Shown: in pieces, positions 44,556 through 51,691 of the stretch
Position numbering within the stretch: the first letter of the stretch is position 1
Layout of the letters: every line of letters starts with the position of its first letter
Made by a program: the position numbers and the translations under genes
The notes under the pieces: generated by a model
What the model saw: the letters and a program-made list of their open reading frames with translations, nothing else
Databases searched by the model: none
What the model was told of the DNA's origin: nothing
NCBI RefSeq assembly: GCF_030733425.1
Contig: NZ_JASHIZ010000016.1
Span: forward strand, 39,431 to 103,430
Length of the DNA stretch: 64,000 nt
Origin: Roseovarius sp. MMSF_3350
Lineage (GTDB): Bacteria; Pseudomonadota; Alphaproteobacteria; Rhodobacterales; Rhodobacteraceae
Direction: 5' to 3'

Positions 44556-45827
44556 TCAGTTGCCGGTGGATTCCAGGTACTTGACCAGCGCCGCGCGTTC
44601 TTCTTCCTTGCGCACGCCGCGATAGGCCATCTTGTTGCCCGGCGCATAGCCCTTGGGATCTTCCAGCCACGCGTTCATCTCGTCGGCCGTCCACGCACCG
44701 TCGAGACCCGCCAGCGCGTCGGAGTAGTTGAAGCCATCGACCGATGCGATGTCGCGACCGATCACACCCACCAGATGCGGGCCGACGCCGTTGGCTTCTT
44801 CCTCGGCCTTGTGGCAGGCGGCGCATTTGCGGAACGCCCGCTCGCCATCTGCCACGTCCGCGGCAGCGACCAGTTCGGCAAAGGCCGATCCTTCGCCCTC
44901 GCCGCCCGAGCTTTCCTCGGCGGCCTGCTCTTCCGAGCCGCCCTCTTCGGCGCTTTCCTCGGCTGCGGCTTGCTCGGCGGCTTGCTCGTCAGAGCCTTCC
45001 TCGGCAGCGGCCTCATCGGTGGCTCCCTCGTCAGAGCCGCCCTCGGCGGAAGCTTCGTCCGTGGCTTCCTCTTCAGCGCCTTCCTCGGCAGACGCCTCTT
45101 CAGTGGTGTCCACTTGGGAACCTTCTTCGGCCGACGCCTCTTCGGTGGTTTCCTCTTCGGAACCTTCCTCGGCAGAGGCCTCTTCGGTGGTGTCCTCCTC
45201 CGTGCCCTCTTCGGCAGACGCCTCTTCGGTTGCCTCTTCCTCGGTGCCTTCCTCGGCCGACGCGGTCTCTTCAGCGCCTTCCTCGGCGGCAACCTCGGTC
45301 ATGTCGCCATCGGTCTGATCGAGAAAGGCGATCACGTTGGCGCGGTCCTCGGGCTTGGCCAATCCGTTATAGCTCATCGACGTCCCGGGCGCATAGCCCG
45401 ACGGATCTTCGAGGAACGCATACAGGTTCTCGGGCGTCCACACGTCCGCCGCCTCGCTCAGCGCTCCGGAATAGCTGAAGCCATCGACAGCCCCGACATC
45501 GCGCCCGACCACTCCGTACAGATGCGGGCCGACGCCGTTCGCGCCCTCTTCCGCCTGGTGACAGGCCTTGCACTTGCCGAACACGCGCTCGCCCGCGCCC
45601 ACGTCAGCTTCGGAGTAGAGAGAGGCCAACGTCACCGTTTCCTCTTCTTCCTCACCGCCGCCTTCGCCTTCGTCCACCTCGATGACATAGGCCGCCTGAT
45701 GCTCCTCGCCGTGGCCCCCGCCACCGACGTGATAGATTTCTTCCGCAGCCCACTTGCCAAGAAGAAAGACCAGGAACGTGCCGCAAAGGCCCCCCATGAT
45801 CTTTGTGAAGGTCATTGTGTCAAACAT
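44556..45827 (-). CDS. membrane-anchored two-haem cytochrome c with acidic repeat linker
   Basis: A 423-residue protein. Residues about 8-26 form an uncleaved N-terminal anchor. Two mitochondrial-type cytochrome c domains follow: domain 1 with CKACH (86-90) and axial Met151 in GTSMSYNG, domain 2 with CAACH (335-339) and Met400 in GNKMAYRG. Between them residues about 177-315 consist almost only of Glu, Ala, Ser, Thr and Gly, in imperfect repeats of the type EEASAEEGTEE. The anchor plus domain resembles cytochrome cy, which carries electrons from bc1 to the oxidase, but that protein normally has one haem. Domain duplication and the long acidic spacer are the odd features. Terminator at 44501. 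Confidence 0.9.
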   Translation of the reverse strand: MFDTMTFTKIMGGLCGTFLVFLLGKWAAEEIYHVGGGGHGEEHQAAYVIEVDEGEGGGEEEEETVTLASLYSEADVGAGERVFGKCKACHQAEEGANGVGPHLYGVVGRDVGAVDGFSYSGALSEAADVWTPENLYAFLEDPSGYAPGTSMSYNGLAKPEDRANVIAFLDQTDGDMTEVAAEEGAEETASAEEGTEEEATEEASAEEGTEEDTTEEASAEEGSEEETTEEASAEEGSQVDTTEEASAEEGAEEEATDEASAEGGSDEGATDEAAAEEGSDEQAAEQAAAEESAEEGGSEEQAAEESSGGEGEGSAFAELVAAADVADGERAFRKCAACHKAEEEANGVGPHLVGVIGRDIASVDGFNYSDALAGLDGAWTADEMNAWLEDPKGYAPGNKMAYRGVRKEEERAALVKYLESTGN

Positions 45828-45967
45828 AGCCCGCTTCCATCTTAATCTCTCGCGCGGTATCTATCCGCTTCCCCTCGGGCGGTGCAAGGTGTAGTTTCCG
45901 CGACCAAACGCCCGCCCTCGGCAAAATTAAGCGGGAAATGGTAAAAAACGGGCGAAGAACCAATCAC

Positions 45968-46801
45968 ATGACCAAACGCATCGCCTTTCAGGGAGAGCCC
46001 GGCGCCTATTCCCACCAGGCCTGCCGCGACACCTATCCCGACATGGATACCCTGCCCTGCCGCACCTTCGAGGACGCGATCGAGGCGGTCCGCTCGGGCG
46101 AGGCGGATCTCGCCATGCTGCCGGTCGAAAACTCCACCTTCGGCCGCGTGGCAGACATTCACCACCTCCTGCCCGATTCCGGCCTGCACATCATTGCCGA
46201 GGCCTTCGTGCGCGTGCACATCAACCTGTTGGCTCTGCCCGGGGTTCCGCTCGAACAGATCAAGCGCGCCAAGAGCCACACCATGCTCCTGGGCCAGTGC
46301 CGCCAGTTTCTGGCACAGCACGACATCCAGCGCGTCACCGGCGCCGACACCGCCGGCTCGGCTCGCGAGGTCGCCCAGGCCGGCGACCCCGAGATGGCCG
46401 CGCTGGCCTCGGAACTGGCCGGAGAGATCTACGGCCTCGACGTGCTCGCCCGCGAGATCGAGGATGAGGGCAACAATTCCACCCGCTTTCTCGTCATGTC
46501 GCGCGAGCCCGACCACTCCCGCCGCGGCGATGACGGCATGATGACCACCTTCGTCTTTCAGGTCCGCAACATTCCCGCCGCGCTCTACAAGGCGATGGGC
46601 GGGTTCGCCACCAACGGCGTCAACATGACGAAGCTCGAAAGCTACATGGTCGGCGGCTCCTTCACAGCGACCCAGTTCTACGCCGATATCGAGGGCCATC
46701 CCGACGACCCCGGCGTCAAGCTGGCGCTGGAAGAACTGGACTACTTCACTTCCGACGTCACGCTGCTGGGCGTTTATCCCGCCGATCCGCGTCGCCACTG
46801 A
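45968..46801 (+). CDS. pheA: prephenate dehydratase
   Basis: A 277-residue monofunctional prephenate dehydratase, which turns prephenate into phenylpyruvate for phenylalanine synthesis. The catalytic domain begins RIAFQGEPGAYSHQAC, contains MLPVENSTFGRV and ends with the NNSTRFLVM motif. The C-terminal ACT domain (about 195-270) has LESYMVGGSF where Phe-regulated enzymes carry ESRP, and should mediate feedback control by phenylalanine. The ATG at 45968 fits the family N terminus; one ten codons upstream is possible. Divergent from the cytochrome gene. Confidence 0.93.
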   Translation: MTKRIAFQGEPGAYSHQACRDTYPDMDTLPCRTFEDAIEAVRSGEADLAMLPVENSTFGRVADIHHLLPDSGLHIIAEAFVRVHINLLALPGVPLEQIKRAKSHTMLLGQCRQFLAQHDIQRVTGADTAGSAREVAQAGDPEMAALASELAGEIYGLDVLAREIEDEGNNSTRFLVMSREPDHSRRGDDGMMTTFVFQVRNIPAALYKAMGGFATNGVNMTKLESYMVGGSFTATQFYADIEGHPDDPGVKLALEELDYFTSDVTLLGVYPADPRRH

Positions 46802-47134
46802 GCCGGAACGACCGGCCGCGCCGCGCGTCGGCACGTCAATTGTTACAAACGTACCGTCACGCTCAAAACCGCACCAATTTCGTGCGTGTGTGCACATTCT
46901 GTATGTTTCAGTATTTTTCTTTGTTTTACAGTTATTTTTAAAAGATCTGCGCGCGCAGAACACGCAGGGCGAGAGCATCACCACAGCATTTCTCACGCTT
47001 CTGTGCATTCACGTGAAGCGCCAGTAACGAGAAGCGGAGCCCCCCTGTGGCGGTGCCCTGCGTGTCTCCATCTTGCTGCCAGACGACGCGGACGGACCGC
47101 GCCGCCCAGACACAAACAAAGAAAGGAACACGTC
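46802..47134 (+). promoter_or_regulatory. long AT-rich leader upstream of the tandem-repeat gene
   Basis: A 333-base intergenic stretch. The segment 46880-46945 is strongly A/T-rich (with TTTTTCTTTGTTTTACAG and TTTTTAAAAG), in contrast to the GC-rich surroundings, and is the best promoter candidate for the repeat protein. The remaining about 190 bases would be a long 5' leader. No clear hairpin or operator was assigned. Confidence 0.45.
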
Positions 47135-47668
47135 ATGCGTATCATCAGTACAGTCGCGGTCATCGCAGCTCTCGCCACCCCCGCCGCCGCCCTTCAGGTC
47201 GTCAACGTCCTGGGCCAGCACAGCACCCCGCTCAACAGCGGCGTCCTGACCAACGGCGCTCCCTACTTCGATGAAGAAAAGGACAATCAGCTGGGCTATG
47301 GCTTCGGCGCTCCCTACTTCGACGAAGAGAAGGACAACCAGCTGGGCTATGGCTTCGGCGCTCCCTATTTCGACGAAGAGAAGGACAACCAGCTGGGCTT
47401 CGGCTTCGGCGCTCCCTACTTCGACGAAGAGAAGGACAACCAGCTGGGCTTCGGCTTCGGCGCTCCCTACTTCGATGAAGAGAAGGACAACCAGCTGGGC
47501 CTCGCCTCCAACTACGGCGCGCCCTTCGTCAACGAAGATAAGGACAACCAGCTGGGCTTCGGCTTCGGTGCCCCCTACTTCGATGAAGAGAAGGACAACC
47601 AGTTGGGCCTGGCCTACGGCTATGGCGCACCTTACTTCGACCAGGAGAAAGACAATCAGCTGGGCTGA
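47135..47668 (+). CDS. small exported protein built of eight acidic tandem repeats
   Basis: A 177-residue protein. MRIISTVAVIAALATPAAA is a Sec-type leader, followed by a short linker (LQVVNVLGQHSTPLNSGVLTN). From residue 41 to the end it is eight copies of GAPYFDEEKDNQLG joined by short aromatic/glycine spacers (YGF, FGF, LASNY, LAYGY). Copy 6 is the most diverged (GAPFVNEDKDNQLG) and copy 8 has FDQEK. Asp, Glu and Asn spacing within each repeat would suit cation binding, and the aromatic-glycine spacers suit stacking or phase separation; both are inferences. AAGGA lies eight bases before the ATG and a perfect terminator hairpin follows. I recognise no family. Confidence 0.85.
   Translation: MRIISTVAVIAALATPAAALQVVNVLGQHSTPLNSGVLTNGAPYFDEEKDNQLGYGFGAPYFDEEKDNQLGYGFGAPYFDEEKDNQLGFGFGAPYFDEEKDNQLGFGFGAPYFDEEKDNQLGLASNYGAPFVNEDKDNQLGFGFGAPYFDEEKDNQLGLAYGYGAPYFDQEKDNQLG
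47255..47665 (+). repeat. coding tandem repeat, 8 units of 51 or 57 nt
   Basis: Units start at 47255, 47306, 47357, 47408, 47459, 47516, 47567 and 47624. Most are 51 nt; units 5 and 7 are 57 nt because of two extra spacer codons, and the last is 42 nt. Unit-to-unit differences are largely silent third-base changes in the first five copies, which points to recent expansion or gene conversion. All lengths are multiples of three. Confidence 0.95.
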
Positions 47669-47690
47669 TACCGGCCCTGCCTGAAACGGG

Positions 47691-47722
47691 AAAACGGGTC
47701 GCCTTCCTAGGCGACCCGTTTT
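47691..47722. terminator. bidirectional intrinsic terminator
   Basis: AAAACGGGTCGCC and GGCGACCCGTTTT form a perfect 13-bp stem with a TTCCTA loop. The A- and T-ends give a U-tract on both strands, so it can stop the repeat-protein transcript (plus) and the converging SRPBCC transcript (minus). Confidence 0.9.
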
Positions 47723-47743
47723 GCGCTCGGCCCGCCACCGTCC

Positions 47744-48211
47744 TCAGGCGATGCTCTTGTAGCGGTCTTCCAGTTCCTTGGCATAGCCCGCCACACGCAG
47801 GCTGAACCGCTTGTTCAGGTTACCCTTCGCCAGCTTCATCGACTGCACCAGCAGCTTCGCCGCCAGCGTCTTGGGCGCCATGTCGATCACCACGCTGATC
47901 CGCGTGCGCGACCGCGACAGCGCCACCAGGTCCAGCACCATCTTGCCGCCCATGTTGGGCGAGCGCGATGCAATGACCAGGCCATTGGGCCGGTCCAGTT
48001 CGGTCAGTTCCAACTGCATCTCGCGCCGCTTGCCCCGCAGGGTAAAGGCCGCGTCCCACTTCATGCCCGGCTGCGTTGTGTCAAGGTCGTCGACGCGCTG
48101 CACTTCGGCTCCGCGCCGCAACACGGACCGTTCGATCGCAGCAAAATCGGTCACCTGCTCGAACACGAACTCGATCGGGGCTTCTACATCCTCGTGGGCC
48201 ACGAACTTCAT
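47744..48211 (-). CDS. SRPBCC family protein
   Basis: A 155-residue START/Bet v 1-like domain protein: KFVAHEDVEAPIEFVFEQVTDFAAIERSVLRRG at the N terminus and a long amphipathic C-terminal helix (LLVQSMKLAKGNLNKRFSLRVAGYAKELE). The fold binds hydrophobic ligands or acts as a polyketide cyclase-like module. The ATG at 48211 is chosen by family start; the upstream frame overlaps nudC. It is downstream of nudC on the same strand, 77 bases away. No specific role is known. Confidence 0.87.
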   Translation of the reverse strand: MKFVAHEDVEAPIEFVFEQVTDFAAIERSVLRRGAEVQRVDDLDTTQPGMKWDAAFTLRGKRREMQLELTELDRPNGLVIASRSPNMGGKMVLDLVALSRSRTRISVVIDMAPKTLAAKLLVQSMKLAKGNLNKRFSLRVAGYAKELEDRYKSIA

Positions 48212-48288
48212 ATCTGCGCCTCTTCTTCTCTTGTCCCCTCCGGTCTTTCGCGCCGGGCTGGGTTCCGGAAAACTGTCGATTACCGGCG

Positions 48289-49245
48289 TTATAGCGTATC
48301 CGCCAGCCAGTTGCGCAGCAAAAATTGCGCGATTGCACCTTTTCGCGCGGGGCTGAGGACGGAATGCGCCCCGGCAAAGGCCTGCATCATCTCCTCCCGG
48401 CTGACCCACATAGCCTGCTCGATCTCGACCGGGTCGATGGTGATCTCCCGGCTCAGCGCCACGCCCCGGCAGCCGAACATCAACGACGCCGGAAACGCCC
48501 AGGGCTGGCTGGCCAGATATTCGACCGCACCCACCTTGACGCCCGCCTCTTCGCGGACCTCGCGGCGTACCGCCGCCTCCATCGTCTCACCCGGTTCGAC
48601 AAAGCCCGCAAGCAGCGAAAACATCCCTTCGGGCCAATGCGGCGATCGCCCCATCAGCACGCTGTTGCCATGGGTGATCAGCATGATCACCACCGGATCG
48701 GTCCGTGGAAAGTGATGTGCGCCGCAGGACGGGCACAAACGCTGCCAGCCCGCCTGCGCCAGCGCACTCCGCGCGCCGCACCGGGCGCAGAAGCGGTGGC
48801 TGACATGCCAGTGCAGCACGCCCTTGGCCGTCGCCGCCAGTTCCGCGTCGCGCGGGCTCAGTCGGGTCATCACCCGGCGCAATTCGGCAAACACTTCCGT
48901 CTCGCGCATCAGGGGATGGCGCTGCTCGGTCACGTCCACGAAACTGTTCATCTGGGCCGGATCCACGTCCTCGGGGTCCCAGTCGACCAACTCGCGCGCC
49001 TCGATCAGACGCCCGTCTTCCTGCCGCCCCAGCAGCACTGCCTCTGGATCGGCCTGCGACAGCACCGGATGATCCACCGGCAACCGCACCAGCCGGTCCA
49101 GCCCCGGCCCTTCGACCAGCGGCTTGCCGCGCCACAACAGCACGACGTCGCGCGGCGCGGCCGCGATCTCCTCCGGTGTGCCCCGCAGTTCGGCGGCCCG
49201 GTCCAGACCCGATCCGCCGAAGGTGACCGTTTCAGCATGACGCAT
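48289..49245 (-). CDS. nudC: NAD(+) diphosphatase NudC
   Basis: A 318-residue Nudix hydrolase. A zinc ribbon is seen as FCARCG and LCPSCG, then the Nudix box GFVEPGETMEAAVRREVREEAG, and the NudC-specific SQPWAFPASLM downstream of it. NudC splits NAD(H) to NMN and AMP and removes NAD caps from RNA. Two ATGs occur six bases apart; the one at 49245 has AAAGGAG at correct spacing, while the first abuts it. Divergent from the phosphodiesterase gene. Confidence 0.92.
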   Translation of the reverse strand: MRHAETVTFGGSGLDRAAELRGTPEEIAAAPRDVVLLWRGKPLVEGPGLDRLVRLPVDHPVLSQADPEAVLLGRQEDGRLIEARELVDWDPEDVDPAQMNSFVDVTEQRHPLMRETEVFAELRRVMTRLSPRDAELAATAKGVLHWHVSHRFCARCGARSALAQAGWQRLCPSCGAHHFPRTDPVVIMLITHGNSVLMGRSPHWPEGMFSLLAGFVEPGETMEAAVRREVREEAGVKVGAVEYLASQPWAFPASLMFGCRGVALSREITIDPVEIEQAMWVSREEMMQAFAGAHSVLSPARKGAIAQFLLRNWLADTL

Positions 49246-49450
49246 GCGCATCTCCTTTGGGCGGCAGACCTGCCACAGCCCCCCGCCGACGGCAAGCGGC
49301 ACCAACTTGCGCACGTTCGCAGGCACCCAATCAAAGCGCGATCCTAAATAAGTGATATCAACCAAAAGGCGATTGCCGCCCTCTGTCGCCTGTGCCAAGG
49401 TCGGCGCTACCCGGCGAGAGGCCGGGGCGGGGAAGATTTCGGCAGAGCTT

Positions 49451-51439
49451 ATGAGTGACGACGCGCTTGACCAGACATGGCCGTACGCGCCCGCATCCAC
49501 GGAGTGCCCCGCGCCCGAGCGGCATGTGTGGCTGCGGTTGCTGGAAACCACCGATGTCCACGCCCATCTGGCACCCTACGACTATCACCGCGATACGCAG
49601 GTGTCGGGCTATGGCCTGGCCCGCACCGCCACGCTGATCGCCCGCGCCCGCGCCGAGGCCGCCAACAGCCTGCTCTTCGATAACGGCGATTTCCTCCAGG
49701 GCTCCGCGCTCGCGGATATCGGCACCGGGCCGGACAGCGACTGGACCGGCCCGTCGCCTGTCATCGCGGCGATGAACCGGCTGGGCTACGACGCCGCCAC
49801 CTTGGGCAATCACGAATTCAACTTCGGTCTCGACTGGCTGGCCCGGGCCCTGTCCGACGCCTCCTTCCCCGTGCTCTGCGCCAACGCGGTGAGGGTCGGG
49901 CCCGAGCCTGTGCCCCTGCGCCCGCCCTCCGTCATCCTGCCCTCGGTCCTGCGCGACAGCCATGGCAATGAACACACAATCCGCATTGGCGTGCTGGGCC
50001 TGCTGCCACCGCAGATCACCACGTGGGATCACCAGCACCTTGCGGGCCGTGTCACCACCCGCGGCATCGTCGAGACCGCGATGATCGAGGTCCCCCGCCT
50101 GCGCGACGCCGGCGCCGAGATCGTCATCGCACTGGCCCATACCGGAATAGGCCTCGCCACGTCCGCGCCCGAAACGGCCGATCCGGCCCAGGAACACGCC
50201 GCCCTCGCACTGGCCACCGTGCCGGGAATCGACGCGGTTCTGGCCGGGCACAGTCATCAGGTGTTTCCCGACACGACTGCGGCCGTTCCGCCTGCCCCGG
50301 GGGTCGATCACCACGCCGGCACCCTGGCCGGGGTTCCCGCGGTCATGGCGGGGTATCGCGGCTCGCATCTGGGTGTGCTCGATCTCTGCCTTGTGCAGGA
50401 TGCCAAGACGGCCCGCTGGTCGGTCCATGCCTTTCACAGCCACGCCCGCCCGGTGGCGTACCCCGATGACAGCGCCCCGGCCGCCGCCGACCCGGACCTT
50501 TCCGCCGTCGTGCATCCGGCTCACATGGCCACGCTCAAGATCACGTCCCGGGCCGTCGCGCACACCGACCATGCCATTCACAGCTATTTCGCCCTGGCGC
50601 GGCCCAGCAATTCGGTCCGTCCGGTGCTCGAAGCCAAGACCGCCGCGCTCATCGCGGCGCTCGAGGGCACCGAGGACGCGCACCTCCCGGTGCTGGCCGC
50701 GACGCCCTGCTTCAAATCCGGCGGCCATGCCGGCCCGGGCGATTTCATCGACATCCCCCCCGGTCCGCTGACCCTGGGGCACATGGCCGAGCTCTACCCT
50801 TTTCCCAACACCCTGATCGGCCTGCGCCTGACCGGCGCCCAGATCGCCGACTGGCTCGAACGCGCCGCCTCGTGCTTTCACCAGGTCCTGCCGGGCCGGG
50901 GCGACACGCCGCAGCCGCTGTGGAACCCCGCCTTCGCCAGCCATGCCTTCGACACGATTTCCGGCCTCGGCTACCGCATCGACCTGGCGCAACCGCCGCG
51001 CTACGACCCGCAGGGCCGGTTGCTGAACCCCGGCGCAGCCCGCATCCGCGACCTCACGCGCGACGGCGCGCCGCTGGCGCGCGACGCGGTCTTTTGCGTC
51101 GCCACCAACAATTTCCGCGCCTTCGGCGGCGGCCCCTATCCCGCCGCCGCGCCCCGCATGGTGGTGCACCGCTGCTCCCGCCCGGTCCGCGATCATCTCA
51201 CCGCGTATCTCGTCCAGAACGGGTCTGACAGCACCGGGCCCTCTCGCGACAGCTGGCACCTCGACGGCCCGCGCGATGCAACCGTTTTGCTGGGGACAGG
51301 CCCGGGCGTGCGCAATCACCCGGGCGACCTGGCGGCACTGGGCGCCCGCGAAATCGGCCTGGATCCGGCCGGGTTCCTGCAGCTAGCGATTCCGCTTGCG
51401 AAACTGGCAGATCTTGCGAATCCCTGGCATACATCCTAG
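49451..51439 (+). CDS. 2',3'-cyclic-nucleotide phosphodiesterase/3'-nucleotidase-like protein
   Basis: A 662-residue metallophosphoesterase plus 5'-nucleotidase C-terminal domain. The metal-binding motifs are LLETTDVHAHLAPYDY, FDNGDFLQGS, LGNHEFNFG and AGHSHQVFP, and the substrate-binding half includes ATPCFKSGG and AELYPFPNTLIGLRLTG. This is the CpdB/UshA architecture. Unlike CpdB and UshA, the sequence has no signal peptide after the chosen ATG, and the GTG-initiated upstream extension does not provide one. So it may be cytoplasmic or use a non-classical route. It is followed by the SRP RNA gene. Confidence 0.88.
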   Translation: MSDDALDQTWPYAPASTECPAPERHVWLRLLETTDVHAHLAPYDYHRDTQVSGYGLARTATLIARARAEAANSLLFDNGDFLQGSALADIGTGPDSDWTGPSPVIAAMNRLGYDAATLGNHEFNFGLDWLARALSDASFPVLCANAVRVGPEPVPLRPPSVILPSVLRDSHGNEHTIRIGVLGLLPPQITTWDHQHLAGRVTTRGIVETAMIEVPRLRDAGAEIVIALAHTGIGLATSAPETADPAQEHAALALATVPGIDAVLAGHSHQVFPDTTAAVPPAPGVDHHAGTLAGVPAVMAGYRGSHLGVLDLCLVQDAKTARWSVHAFHSHARPVAYPDDSAPAAADPDLSAVVHPAHMATLKITSRAVAHTDHAIHSYFALARPSNSVRPVLEAKTAALIAALEGTEDAHLPVLAATPCFKSGGHAGPGDFIDIPPGPLTLGHMAELYPFPNTLIGLRLTGAQIADWLERAASCFHQVLPGRGDTPQPLWNPAFASHAFDTISGLGYRIDLAQPPRYDPQGRLLNPGAARIRDLTRDGAPLARDAVFCVATNNFRAFGGGPYPAAAPRMVVHRCSRPVRDHLTAYLVQNGSDSTGPSRDSWHLDGPRDATVLLGTGPGVRNHPGDLAALGAREIGLDPAGFLQLAIPLAKLADLANPWHTS

Positions 51440-51445
51440 ATAACC

Positions 51446-51547
51446 GGGTGAGAGGTTGGCGCGGGCAGGCGCCTCGCCAACCCGGTCAGGTCCGGAAGGA
51501 AGCAGCCGTAACGAGCCCCGCTTGGGTCGTTGTCCAGCCTCTCACCC
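51446..51547 (+). ncRNA. ffs: signal recognition particle RNA (4.5S type)
   Basis: A roughly 102-nt RNA. The ends pair as GGGTGAGAGGTTGG with CCAGCCTCTCACCC, and the middle holds the invariant SRP domain IV apical sequence GTCAGGTCCGGAAGGAAGCA. Short bacterial SRP RNAs of alphaproteobacteria have exactly this hairpin form. It binds Ffh for membrane protein targeting. It lies 6 bases after the phosphodiesterase gene and is followed by strong hairpins. Confidence 0.96.
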
Positions 51548-51549
51548 AA

Positions 51550-51574
51550 GTAAACCGGACGCAGTCCGGTTTAC
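51550..51574 (+). terminator. perfect 11-bp hairpin after SRP RNA
   Basis: GTAAACCGGAC and GTCCGGTTTAC pair without mismatch around GCA, starting three bases past the RNA. There is no U-tract, so it may act in 3' end processing or protection as well as termination. A second hairpin follows at 51586. Confidence 0.65.
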
Positions 51575-51585
51575 GTCGGCCGAAA

Positions 51586-51604
51586 GGGGATGCACCGCAT
51601 CCCC
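51586..51604 (+). terminator. second hairpin after SRP RNA
   Basis: GGGGATGC and GCATCCCC form an 8-bp stem around ACC, 11 bases after the first hairpin. No U-tract. It is also positioned about 90 bases past the end of the converging histidine kinase gene. Confidence 0.5.
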
Positions 51605-51691
51605 GAAAGGCCCACACAGACCAGCCCTGCGCCCCGACCGTTCAGCGCCGCCGCAATTTTTCGCCTGAAACTCGGCCGCCCGCTCATTGGC

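Noticed and set aside
44728..45318. Long Ser/Pro/Ala-rich frame on the plus strand
   Set aside because: It is the antisense shadow of the Glu/Ala linker of the cytochrome gene; the haem motifs and terminator support the minus strand only.
47255..47665. Regular 51-nt repeats resembling a CRISPR array
   Set aside because: The units lie in one reading frame of an exported protein, spacer lengths are multiples of three, and there are no unique spacers or cas genes.
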